Assembly: GCA_014377495.1 (NCBI GenBank)
Contig: JACMPN010000337.1
Coordinates: forward strand, 1-7,021
DNA: 7,021 nt
Direction of reading: 5' to 3'
Source of the DNA: Candidatus Sericytochromatia bacterium
GTDB lineage: Bacteria > Cyanobacteriota > Sericytochromatia > JACMPN01
Shown here: in pieces, positions 1-6,664 of the stretch
Layout of the letters: each line of letters begins with the position of its first letter
Numbering within the stretch: the stretch's first letter is position 1
Translations under genes and position numbers: made by a program
The notes under the pieces: model-generated
Told to the model about the DNA's origin: nothing
The model's input: only the letters and a program-made list of their open reading frames with translations
The model's database searches: none

Positions 1-306
1 AAGCCCACGCCGGCCCCGCCTATGCCCGTGCAGACGACGTATCTGGGGTCCGGTGCCACGGGCGGCGGTCGCCAGCGGGACCAGCAGAGCAGTGGTGCCC
101 CGGCACCGACCTCGGGGGGTGTCGAATTGAACTCCGCCACCGTGGACATGCTCGATTCATTGCCTGGCATCGGCCGCAAGCGGGCCGAGGACATTGTGCG
201 GTATCGCCAGCAGCATGGCGCGTTTCGCAACATCAACCAACTCCAGAATATCCGGGGCATGGGCCCGAAGATGATCGCCCGCCTGCGGCCGCATCTGCGT
301 CTGTAG
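1..306 (+). CDS. comEA: ComEA-type helix-hairpin-helix DNA-binding protein (5' end outside window)
   Basis: This is the C-terminal part of a competence DNA receptor. ComEA proteins bind incoming double-stranded DNA outside the inner membrane and pass it to the ComEC channel. Numbering from the Met at base 22, residues 34-94 form the ComEA helix-hairpin-helix domain: the family opening VELNSAT, a first hairpin around LPGIGRKRAEDIV, and a second around IRGMGPKMIARL. Before it lies a Gly/Ser/Pro/Gln-rich linker (residues 9-33), as expected between the membrane-proximal part and the DNA-binding domain. The frame is open to base 1 (KPTPAPP precedes the Met) and no Shine-Dalgarno precedes base 22, so the real start and any membrane anchor or SLBB domain are probably upstream of the window. 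comEC follows after 52 bp, which supports one operon. Family assignment is firm; the start is unknown. Confidence 0.9.
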   Translation, partial: KPTPAPPMPVQTTYLGSGATGGGRQRDQQSSGAPAPTSGGVELNSATVDMLDSLPGIGRKRAEDIVRYRQQHGAFRNINQLQNIRGMGPKMIARLRPHLRL

Positions 307-358
307 GGCCCGTCGGAACGACGCACGGCACAGCGGCGATGAATGGGGTATTCCGGTC

Positions 359-2689
359 ATGACCTTGTTGTTGATCACGCTGATTGTGCTGGCCGGCGCC
401 CTGTCACCGGCCCCAGGCGCCACCGTCTGGGCAGCGTGTCTTGCCGTGGGACTGGCTGGCCTGATCCTCCGGTTGCGCCACCAATGGCCCACCGTGGCGG
501 TATGCCTCCTCGCCGTCCCACTGTTGCCCCTGATGAGCGCCTATACAGCCTGGCGTGCACCGGCTGTGGACGCCCAAGCCTGGGATGAGTGGTTCGGCAA
601 GCGGGTGCAACTCATCGGCACCGTGGCGTCGGCTCAGGGTCAACCCGGCCATGTCAGCGCCGTGCTCACCATCGAACAGGGCTGGCGCCCCCAACGGTTG
701 CGGACGGAAGGCGCGATCCAGGTGATGTGGCCGGCGTTGCAGCCACCGCCTGCCGGCACCCGTTGGCTGCTGGATGGCGACATCATGGCACCGCGGGGCA
801 GTTTGCTGCCTGGCATGTTCGATCGGGCTGATTGGTTGGCCCGGAAGGGGGTCGTCGCCCAGATGCGGGTCCGCCATTGGGCCGCTTTGGCAGGAGAGAT
901 CAGTTGGTTGGAGCAGGTCCGGTTGCGCCTGGTGCCGATCTTTACCCAGGGAACGGATGGCCGCATCGGGCCTTTGGCCGCCAGTCTGGTCTTTGGCGTC
1001 AGCTCGACGCCACTGGATCCCGAGCTGATGCAGGTCTTTCGGCGCCTGAATTTGACGCACTACGTAGCCGCCAGCGGATTTCAGCTGACATTATTAACTG
1101 GCGTCTGTGTGGTCATCACGCAACGCTGGGGCCGCAGGACCGGCATCCTGATCAGTGTCCCCATCCTGACGGTGTATATCGCCCTGACCGGCGCGCCGGC
1201 ATCGATCATCCGGGCGGCGGCCGTCACCGGCCTGGGTCTGATCGGTACCTGGTTCGACCGGCCGACGCATCCCACCCGGGCCTTATTGGTCGCCGCCTGT
1301 GGGTTGTTGCTGTGGAGTCCGGGCTATGCCCAGGATCTGGGCTTTGCATTCAGTGTCCTGGCGACGTGGGGATTGCTGTCGACGGCTCCCGGTTGGGAAC
1401 GATGGTTACTCGGTCGCTGGCCCCGCCTCCCGGCGTGGTTGGCGGCGTCGCTGGTCACGCCGCTGGCCGCTCAGCTCTGGGTGATGCCGTTGCAACTGCA
1501 CACCTTTGGGCAAGTCTCCGGTTTGAGCCTGCCGGCCAACATCATTAGCGGCTTTGCCGTCGATCTCTGGACCAAGGTCGGTTTTGTGGCGGCCTGCCTC
1601 GGCTTGATCTGGGCACCCTTGGCATTGCCGCTGACCTGGGTGCTGGGTTGGACCATCCAGGCGTGGGTCATCCTGCTGACGTGGTTTAGCAGTGTGCCGG
1701 GCCAGGCGATGACCGTCTCACGCCCGGACACGGTCCTGATGATGGTCTGGTATGGCGTGCTGGCGCTGTTGCACGTCCCCACCCAGGTCTATGGTCACTG
1801 GGGCCCGGTGGCTGGGTGGGGACTGGCGCATGCGTGCCTTGTGGCTGCGTGCTGGCCGCAGCGCCCGGCCTTTGTCATGACGTTCCTTCCCGTCGGAGCC
1901 GGTAGTGCGAGCCACGTCCAAGTGCCGGGTGGCGGACATTGGCTGGTGGATGCCGGTCCATCGATATACATGAAGGGCGAGCCCTGGGATGCGGGCGAGC
2001 TGCGTGTCGTGCCCTATCTGCAAGCTGCGGGGGTGAGTCGCATCACCGGTCTCATCTTAACGACAGCGGCAAATCACCATGCCGGTGGGGTATCCGGCGT
2101 TTTGAACGGGTGTCCGACGGAGCGTCTGTTTGAAACGAATGGGATCGATAACCCGATGATGATCCGGACGAGCCAGGCGGCACTCGCCGCAGGGACGCGG
2201 TGGCAACACGTGCCTGAGCAGGGCTGGCATTGGGCATCGGGCGCCGCCGTGAGCGTCTGGCCGGGCCTACGGCGTGACGAGCGACAGGTGCTCGGGCTGC
2301 ATTGGTCCTATGGCCGGACGAGCATCCTCAATCCCGGTGACGCCGATGTTGACGGCGGTGGGACGCAGGCCTTTCCCCTGGCCGACATCCTGGTCCTGCC
2401 GGATCACGGCAAGAGCGAAGCCTGCCCCGATGCCCTGCTCAACCGGGTGCGACCATGCTGGGCCGTGCTGGATGGCGCCAATCCCACCTGGCACCGGCCC
2501 AAGCCTGACCTCCGGCAACGCCTGAGCGACCATGGGGTCCGGCTTTGGGACACCGGCACGGACGGGCCGTTGCGCCTGGTCTCGGACGGGCGTCGCTGGG
2601 AACTGCAAACCGTAAAAACCAAGGTTTGGCAGACGGTCAAGACCTGTCAGGGCAATACCGGGCCTGCAATGGCTGATGGCAAGCCATGA
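359..2689 (+). CDS. comEC: ComEC/Rec2 DNA internalisation channel with degenerate metallo-beta-lactamase-like domain
   Basis: A 776-residue inner-membrane protein that imports single-stranded DNA during transformation; its length is normal for the family. Order of parts: hydrophobic segments at about 2-18, 23-37 and 46-62; an OB-like domain at about 80-175, including the family turn LLPGMFDRADWLARKG; the Competence core at about 203-485, with THYVAASGFQ (233-242) in place of the usual H-LLAISG-H signature and many membrane helices; and a C-terminal MBL-like domain at about 506-750. That last domain keeps the family outline (FLPVGAGSA 509-517, LVDAG 529-533, GD 660-661, HG 683-684, H712), but the metal motif reads TTAANHHAGG (568-577) instead of SHxHxDHxGG, and HHG has become DHG (682-684). 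Nuclease activity is therefore doubtful. A 26-residue tail follows. GGGG at 345-348 is a plausible ribosome binding site for the ATG at 359. It lies 52 bp after comEA. Confidence 0.93.
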   Translation: MTLLLITLIVLAGALSPAPGATVWAACLAVGLAGLILRLRHQWPTVAVCLLAVPLLPLMSAYTAWRAPAVDAQAWDEWFGKRVQLIGTVASAQGQPGHVSAVLTIEQGWRPQRLRTEGAIQVMWPALQPPPAGTRWLLDGDIMAPRGSLLPGMFDRADWLARKGVVAQMRVRHWAALAGEISWLEQVRLRLVPIFTQGTDGRIGPLAASLVFGVSSTPLDPELMQVFRRLNLTHYVAASGFQLTLLTGVCVVITQRWGRRTGILISVPILTVYIALTGAPASIIRAAAVTGLGLIGTWFDRPTHPTRALLVAACGLLLWSPGYAQDLGFAFSVLATWGLLSTAPGWERWLLGRWPRLPAWLAASLVTPLAAQLWVMPLQLHTFGQVSGLSLPANIISGFAVDLWTKVGFVAACLGLIWAPLALPLTWVLGWTIQAWVILLTWFSSVPGQAMTVSRPDTVLMMVWYGVLALLHVPTQVYGHWGPVAGWGLAHACLVAACWPQRPAFVMTFLPVGAGSASHVQVPGGGHWLVDAGPSIYMKGEPWDAGELRVVPYLQAAGVSRITGLILTTAANHHAGGVSGVLNGCPTERLFETNGIDNPMMIRTSQAALAAGTRWQHVPEQGWHWASGAAVSVWPGLRRDERQVLGLHWSYGRTSILNPGDADVDGGGTQAFPLADILVLPDHGKSEACPDALLNRVRPCWAVLDGANPTWHRPKPDLRQRLSDHGVRLWDTGTDGPLRLVSDGRRWELQTVKTKVWQTVKTCQGNTGPAMADGKP

Positions 2690-2712
2690 ATCGGTGCGGA
2701 CGGGTTGGATAC

Positions 2713-2755
2713 CGAAACGGGATATAACGATAGGGCGATGTCGTCCCGTTTTGTT
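2713..2755 (+). terminator. Possible intrinsic terminator after comEC
   Basis: AAACGGGA (2715-2722) pairs exactly with TCCCGTTT (2744-2751), and a G-T wobble and a C-G pair extend the stem to 2713/2753. The T-rich run TTTTGTT (2749-2755) overlaps and follows the 3' arm, as in a Rho-independent terminator. The weak point is the 21-base loop, although ACGA (2727-2730) and TCGT (2741-2744) offer an alternative inner pairing. It sits 24 bp after the comEC stop and would separate the competence operon from the next gene. A TATAAC hexamer lies in the loop, but no -35 at proper spacing was found, so I do not call a promoter here. Confidence 0.4.
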
Positions 2756-2853
2756 ACCCTAGAGCTCGTAGTCTCGGCCGGCGCATGATCAACTGGGTCT
2801 CAGAACCTTGTGACGGTCTGCGCCACACATGACGGGGCAGGGCGGGGGAATGA

Positions 2854-3114
2854 ATGAATCGCAGAGAATTTTTGCTCAAGATGGATGAGCATCAGGCGAA
2901 GCTGGTTGCTCGTGCGCAACAGCGCTTTCCCGATCTCAACGAGGCCACTGCCGGACGGATCAACCAATTGCTGAAGCAGGCGGAAATCCTCAGAAGGGCC
3001 TATCAGAGCCAAAATAAGAACAACCTCTTTATGGATTGGCAAAACCTGATCAATGAAGTCTCGGTGCCACTCGACGAATCACCATTGACGATCGCACTAC
3101 CGGAACAGCGATAG
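2854..3114 (+). CDS. Small helical protein of unknown function (86 aa)
   Basis: I do not recognise a family. The 86-residue product is hydrophilic, with no signal peptide and no membrane segment. It looks almost wholly alpha-helical: charged or amphipathic stretches at about 3-24 and 29-53, and a third at about 56-69 containing FMDWQNLINEV, followed by a short tail with prolines at 72, 77 and 83. This suggests a cytoplasmic helical-bundle or partner-binding protein, which is inference only. The start is supported by GGGGG at 2844-2848, five bases before the ATG at 2854; an ATG at 2850 in another frame stops after 12 codons. Its codons are visibly less GC-rich than those of comEC or the propeller gene. 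It stands alone, 164 bp after comEC and 121 bp before the next gene, so operon membership is unclear. A minus-strand frame over the same bases (2800-3042) has no comparable start signal. Confidence 0.7.
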   Translation: MNRREFLLKMDEHQAKLVARAQQRFPDLNEATAGRINQLLKQAEILRRAYQSQNKNNLFMDWQNLINEVSVPLDESPLTIALPEQR

Positions 3115-3138
3115 GCAGCGTGACGCCGCCTGACCCGG

Positions 3139-3157
3139 CACGGTCCGGTCGGACGTG
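3139..3157 (+). other. GC-rich hairpin between the two small genes
   Basis: CAC (3139-3141), a bulged G, and GTCC (3143-3146) can pair with GGAC (3151-3154) and GTG (3155-3157) around a GGTC loop. It lies 24 bases after the stop of the 86-residue gene. No T-run follows, so it is not a standard intrinsic terminator; it could protect an mRNA end or be a chance product of high GC content. An 8-bp palindrome GCCCGGGC (3166-3173) follows. Confidence 0.2.
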
Positions 3158-3198
3158 GTGGCTGAGCCCGGGCGCCTGCGACGGGGGCGGCCACACAA

Positions 3199-3207
3199 TG
3201 CGATAAT
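3199..3207 (+). promoter_or_regulatory. Candidate extended -10 promoter for the 116-aa gene
   Basis: TGCGATAAT (3199-3207) matches an extended -10 element: TG, one spacer base, then GATAAT with five of six bases of TATAAT. A start of transcription near 3214 would give a short leader containing the ribosome binding site at 3221-3225. No good -35 is visible at 17 bp (CGACGG at 3179-3184), but extended -10 promoters depend less on it. The local A/T-rich patch at 3193-3220 stands out from the very GC-rich bases before it. Confidence 0.4.
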
Positions 3208-3235
3208 GGACCCAATATTTAGGAGACCATAGCGG

Positions 3236-3586
3236 ATGTCCAACCCGGAACAAGCTTCAATCATGGCGGACCCGACGGTGATCAGCTACAACAGCCGGCG
3301 CAAAGTCAACGTTCATGGCCCCTGGGATTGGTCCGGCCCTCAAAACCCCAACGACTGGTACTTTGATGCCGTCACCGTCAGCGACATGCCCGGGACCGGC
3401 GAAGAATCATTCAAAATCGGTGACGACGAGTGGGACATCATCCAACGCTTTCCCGTCACCTCATCGGCATGGCCCCAGGACAAGTGTCCGTACACGGCCG
3501 CTGCCGCTGTCCGTCGCATTGGCGGCGGCACGGTCAGAGCCCGCAAACGCCAAGTCCTGAAGAAACCTTCCGTGCGCCGGATCTAA
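3236..3586 (+). CDS. Tryptophan-rich small protein with basic C-terminal tail, unknown function (116 aa)
   Basis: No family recognised. The 116-residue protein has no signal peptide and no membrane helix. Its middle part (about 24-86) is acidic and rich in aromatic residues, with VHGPWDWSGP (26-35), NDWYFDA (39-45), DDEWDIIQRF (63-72) and a single Cys at 84; this looks like a compact beta-containing fold. The last 24 residues (93-116) are strongly basic, with eleven Arg or Lys and no acidic residue, and could contact nucleic acid or an acidic partner; this is inference. The start is well supported: AGGAG at 3221-3225 lies ten bases before the ATG at 3236. An internal ATG at 3263 lacks such a signal. 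A candidate promoter sits just upstream and a strong terminator just downstream, so it is probably its own transcription unit. Confidence 0.75.
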   Translation: MSNPEQASIMADPTVISYNSRRKVNVHGPWDWSGPQNPNDWYFDAVTVSDMPGTGEESFKIGDDEWDIIQRFPVTSSAWPQDKCPYTAAAAVRRIGGGTVRARKRQVLKKPSVRRI

Positions 3587-3638
3587 CCCGGCCCGCCAGA
3601 GCGGCATCGTCCGCCCGGCATTCATCCCGATCGTGTGC

Positions 3639-3668
3639 AGGGCCGGCTGGCCAAACCAGCCGGCCTTT
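3639..3668 (+). terminator. Strong intrinsic terminator after the 116-aa gene
   Basis: GGCCGGCTGG (3641-3650) and CCAGCCGGCC (3656-3665) form a perfect 10-bp stem around the five-base loop CCAAA. One wobble and one A-T pair extend it to 3639/3667. TTT (3666-3668) follows directly; the T-run is short but the stem is very stable. It lies 52 bp after the stop at 3586 and 136 bp before the next gene, separating the small orphan gene from the propeller gene. Confidence 0.75.
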
Positions 3669-3794
3669 GCGCGCAACTCTCTCGCATCACTAAATCCGGC
3701 CCTGTTCATTCGGCCACCCCCGCCAACGGTCGAGCGCCCCAGCGGCCCTATGGTGAGTCGATGCACCAGCGTAGCGGAAGCTTTTCATTAAGCC

Positions 3795-3802
3795 AGAGAG
3801 GG
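3795..3802 (+). promoter_or_regulatory. Ribosome binding site that questions the ATG start of the propeller gene
   Basis: AGAGAGGG (3795-3802) is the only Shine-Dalgarno-like run before the large gene. It ends one base before the ATG at 3804, too close for normal initiation. The next two codons are both TTG (3807 and 3810), at spacings of four and seven bases. The TTG at 3810 fits best and removes only two residues from the signal peptide. Confidence 0.45.
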
Positions 3803-3803
3803 T

Positions 3804-6590
3804 ATGTTGTTGTCGAAACACGTGCCGTTGTCCCTCCTCATTGGACTGTTTGCCATAGCCTGCCTGCCGATTACCAACGGTCGGCAGCTTTCGGCCACGA
3901 CCGGTGGTAATTCCCCATTCCGCACCATGGCGACAGCGCCCAGCCGTTACACGGCCTTTCCCGCCGTGTCAGGCCAGCCTGAGGACTTCCGTGATGCCAC
4001 CACTGACGTCGCTCCGGGGCCCGACTGGCTGTTTCCTGGCGATTGGTCCCTTTTTCCCTCACTGGCGGGCTTCAGCGGTGGCGTGTTCCACCAGGAGGAG
4101 ACCGGGGCCTTTCCCCACGTGACCATCCGTCGCTATGCGGGCGCGACATTCGGGACCGACGGGGCGCTTCCCGCTCATTACACGATCAGTCTTGCCGTGC
4201 AGCCCTTCGCGATGGCCGATCACATGCCGCCGATCGGTGAAAACGGCGTACTGGTCTATTATAAGAACCCCACCAATTACGTCGAACTGGTCATCTCGGG
4301 GGGCAACGTTGCCGTGTGGTCGGCCAACAATGCCGGTCCCACCAGTGACGCCGGCTGGACCGGTCATTACTGGTTTGGCCAGACGACGGCCACCGGTGAC
4401 ATCCGCCGCCTCAGTGCTGAAATTGACACGGTGACCCACCAATTGACCTACTGGGTCGAAGGACGCAAAGCCGCCACCCTGACCATTCCGATGTTGACCG
4501 AAACTGCGCCGCACACGTTCGCCCTGCGCTCGATCGGCAATAAGATCAACTTCGGCGAGATCGTCGTTGATGACTTGACCGGGGGGACGAACCCTTCCCC
4601 GACGCCGCCGCCATCTGCGTCCCCAACACCGATCCCAGCCCCGTCGATCAGTCCTACGGCCACACCCACTGTTTCGCCGACAGTGACTCCTGGCGGTCCT
4701 CTGACCTTTCAGGACTCGGGCACGCTGCCGAAAGCAGCTGCCTGGAACCGGGCCATCGTCAAAGGCACACACCTCTATGTCAGTGGTGGTACCAACGGCA
4801 GCCAGAGTTTTACCGACGTCTGGAGCAGCCCGATCCAGCAGCCCTTGGCCTGGCAGGCTCGCACGGCGTTACCGCTGCCGACCGAAGGCCACGGTTTCGC
4901 CGTTCTGGGCAACTACGCCTACGTGGTGGGTGGCTGGGGCCGGGGCAGTGCCCCACGAGCCAGCGTTTACCGGGCGCTGATTAATGCGGATGGCAGCCTG
5001 GACAGTTGGCAGGCCACGACGCCGTTGCCACAGGGTCGGGCGTTTCATGGGCTCGTCGTCGACAATGACCGGCTGGTGGTCATCGAGGGCTGGAATCCCG
5101 GCTATGCCGCCACGACGACGGTTTGGACGGCGACGGCCGATGCCAACGGGGCCCTGTCCGCCTGGCAATCAGGACCGATCCTGCCGGAACGTCGGATGTG
5201 GGCCGGAACATGCATCGCCGATGGCAAGCTCTTGGTTATTGGTGGCTCCAATGGCAGTGCCGCCCAATCGACGGTTTACCAGGCCACATACACAAACGGT
5301 CAGATCGGTGCCTGGCAGGTCGGTCCGCCGTTACCCAAGCTCATGTTGGGTCAGGCGTGTGTGAGCGTGGCCGGTACCGCCACGACCTTGGGTGGCAGCA
5401 ATGCTACGGACACGTTTTCGGATGTCTATCAATTGATCAACGGCACTTGGACGGTCTCCAATGCCCTGGCAGGTTCCCGTTTCGGCATGGCCAGTGCCGC
5501 TACGGCGAGCCAGGTCTACCTGCTGGGTGGCCAAAATGCCGGTCAGGGCATTTTAGGCAGCGTCCTTGCGGCCGCCATAGGCGGTCCGCCGAGCCCCACA
5601 CCCACCCCGACGCCCGTCCCACCGCCGACCCTGACCCCGACACCCTTGCCGAGTCCCACACCGACGCCCGTTCCGACGGCCACACCGGCCACCGGCCAGC
5701 GGTTCCAGGTCTCGGGCAATTTGCCACAGGCGGCAGTTTGGGCTGGGGCGGCCGTTAAAGGCACGACCCTTTACGTCAGCGGCGGCACCAATGGTAGCCA
5801 AAGTTTTACCGACGTCTGGAGCAGCCCGATCCAACAACCGTGGGTCTGGCAAGCCCGCACGGCACTGCCTGTGCCGACGGAAGGCCACGGCTTCGCCGTC
5901 GTCGGCAACTATACGTATGTGGTGGGCGGATGGGGCCGGGGCAGTGCGCCAAGGGCCACCGTGTACCGGGCGCTGATCAATGCGGATGGCAGCCTGGGCA
6001 GTTGGCAGACCACGACGCCGTTGCCACAGGGCCGGGCGTTTCATAGACTTGTCGTCGACAATGACCGGCTGGTGGTTATCGGCGGCTGGAATCCCGGCTA
6101 TGCCGCCACGACGACAGTCTGGACGGCGACCGTGGATGCCTCGGGGAACGTTTCGGCTTGGCTGGCCGGACCCGATCTGCCGGAGCGTCGGGTAAGGGCT
6201 GGGGCGTGTTACGCCGATGGTACGCTGTTCGTGACCGGTGGATCGGACGGCAGCCAAACCAAAGCGACCGTCTTCCAGGCCAGTTACAACACTGGCCAAA
6301 TCGGCAACTGGACGTTGGGGCCGGCATTGCCGGGACCCATCGAGGGTCACGCCTGTTTAACCCAAAATGGCCAAGTCACAACGCTTGGGGGCGACAATTA
6401 TGTGGGCGGCAACCTGTTTCCCACGAACGCTGTGCAGCAACTGGTCAATGGCAGTTGGAGCCAGGTTTCCCAATTGCCGGCAGCCCGCTTTGCCCAAGCC
6501 TGTGCCCCAGCCGGTGGTTTGATCTACCTGTTGGGCGGACACGATGCGGCCCACAACGTACTGGCTGCGATCTGGCAAGGGGCTCCCTGA
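3804..6590 (+). CDS. Exported jelly-roll plus double kelch-propeller protein, probable lipoprotein
   Basis: A 928-residue surface or secreted protein. Residues 1-20 form an export signal: Lys5, a hydrophobic core at about 7-19, then AIAC with Cys20, an imperfect lipobox, so lipoprotein anchoring is likely but not certain. Residues about 61-257 look beta-rich and resemble ConA/LamG-like jelly-rolls (GDWSLF, NGVLVYYKN, YVELVI, LTYWVEGRK, INFGEIVVDDL); this is inferred from pattern. A Pro/Thr/Ser-rich linker (260-299) leads to propeller 1 (300-594), a second linker (595-632) to propeller 2 (633-928). Each propeller has six kelch-like repeats of 45-52 residues with an LP near the start, a central GG after hydrophobic strands, and in most blades a closing W. 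Blade 3 of copy 1 has EG (428-429) where copy 2 has GG. No catalytic residues are evident; carbohydrate or protein binding is the likeliest role. It is the only long gene between 3668 and the right edge. Confidence 0.88.
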   Translation: MLLSKHVPLSLLIGLFAIACLPITNGRQLSATTGGNSPFRTMATAPSRYTAFPAVSGQPEDFRDATTDVAPGPDWLFPGDWSLFPSLAGFSGGVFHQEETGAFPHVTIRRYAGATFGTDGALPAHYTISLAVQPFAMADHMPPIGENGVLVYYKNPTNYVELVISGGNVAVWSANNAGPTSDAGWTGHYWFGQTTATGDIRRLSAEIDTVTHQLTYWVEGRKAATLTIPMLTETAPHTFALRSIGNKINFGEIVVDDLTGGTNPSPTPPPSASPTPIPAPSISPTATPTVSPTVTPGGPLTFQDSGTLPKAAAWNRAIVKGTHLYVSGGTNGSQSFTDVWSSPIQQPLAWQARTALPLPTEGHGFAVLGNYAYVVGGWGRGSAPRASVYRALINADGSLDSWQATTPLPQGRAFHGLVVDNDRLVVIEGWNPGYAATTTVWTATADANGALSAWQSGPILPERRMWAGTCIADGKLLVIGGSNGSAAQSTVYQATYTNGQIGAWQVGPPLPKLMLGQACVSVAGTATTLGGSNATDTFSDVYQLINGTWTVSNALAGSRFGMASAATASQVYLLGGQNAGQGILGSVLAAAIGGPPSPTPTPTPVPPPTLTPTPLPSPTPTPVPTATPATGQRFQVSGNLPQAAVWAGAAVKGTTLYVSGGTNGSQSFTDVWSSPIQQPWVWQARTALPVPTEGHGFAVVGNYTYVVGGWGRGSAPRATVYRALINADGSLGSWQTTTPLPQGRAFHRLVVDNDRLVVIGGWNPGYAATTTVWTATVDASGNVSAWLAGPDLPERRVRAGACYADGTLFVTGGSDGSQTKATVFQASYNTGQIGNWTLGPALPGPIEGHACLTQNGQVTTLGGDNYVGGNLFPTNAVQQLVNGSWSQVSQLPAARFAQACAPAGGLIYLLGGHDAAHNVLAAIWQGAP
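4590..5585 (+). repeat. Internal duplication, unit 1 (linker plus propeller, 996 bp)
   Basis: First copy of a 332-codon module inside the propeller gene: a Pro/Thr/Ser-rich linker (4590-4700) and a six-bladed propeller. It aligns to the next unit at a constant offset of 996 bases, without gaps from the linker to about base 5390. Blade spans by residue are 300-350, 351-402, 403-454, 455-504, 505-549 and 550-595. Identity to unit 2 is high in blades 1-3 (hand count about 87% of bases over 4777-5136) and much lower after. Confidence 0.9.
5586..6590 (+). repeat. Internal duplication, unit 2 (linker plus propeller)
   Basis: Second copy of the module, starting with its own linker of PT and PS dipeptides (residues 595-632) and running to the stop codon. 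Compared with unit 1 it carries about four extra residues in blade 5 (around 6390-6420, GGDNYVGGNLFPTNA) and a differently built last blade ending in IWQGAP. The linker DNA is a low-complexity run of CCGACGCCC-like hexamers and nonamers that could promote recombination. Confidence 0.9.
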
Positions 6591-6664
6591 GCCGCCCGAA
6601 GTTCAGCATCCGCGGTCGGCATTGGTGTGGCTGTGCGAGAGAGGCGCTCCATTTGTCGGACTGA

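Noticed and set aside
832..1548. Plus-strand open frame (238 codons) overlapping comEC in another frame
   Set aside because: It lies wholly within the ComEC Competence domain, which is clearly the coding frame; the alternative product is Gly/Arg/Pro-rich and has no motifs.
3461..3766. Minus-strand open frame (101 codons) over the end of the 116-aa gene
   Set aside because: It crosses the strong terminator hairpin at 3639-3668 and overlaps a gene with a good ribosome binding site; its composition looks like a shadow frame.
3669..3803. Promoter or riboswitch before the propeller gene
   Set aside because: TATGGT (3749-3754) and TAAATC (3691-3696) were considered as -10 elements, but neither has a -35 match, and I found no conserved riboswitch core in this stretch.
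4590..4700. Pro/Thr linker DNA as a CRISPR-like or regulatory repeat array
   Set aside because: The repeats are in frame and encode PT/PS dipeptides typical of extracellular linkers, with no spacers between them.
4059..4772. Minus-strand open frame (237 codons) opposite the jelly-roll and first linker
   Set aside because: The product is low-complexity Arg/Gly without domains, and the opposite strand has a coherent protein throughout.
5553..6350. Long minus-strand open frame (265 codons) inside the propeller gene
   Set aside because: It is antisense to strongly patterned propeller repeats, and its Arg/Gly/Pro-rich product repeats only because the sense DNA does. GC-rich genes commonly leave such frames open.
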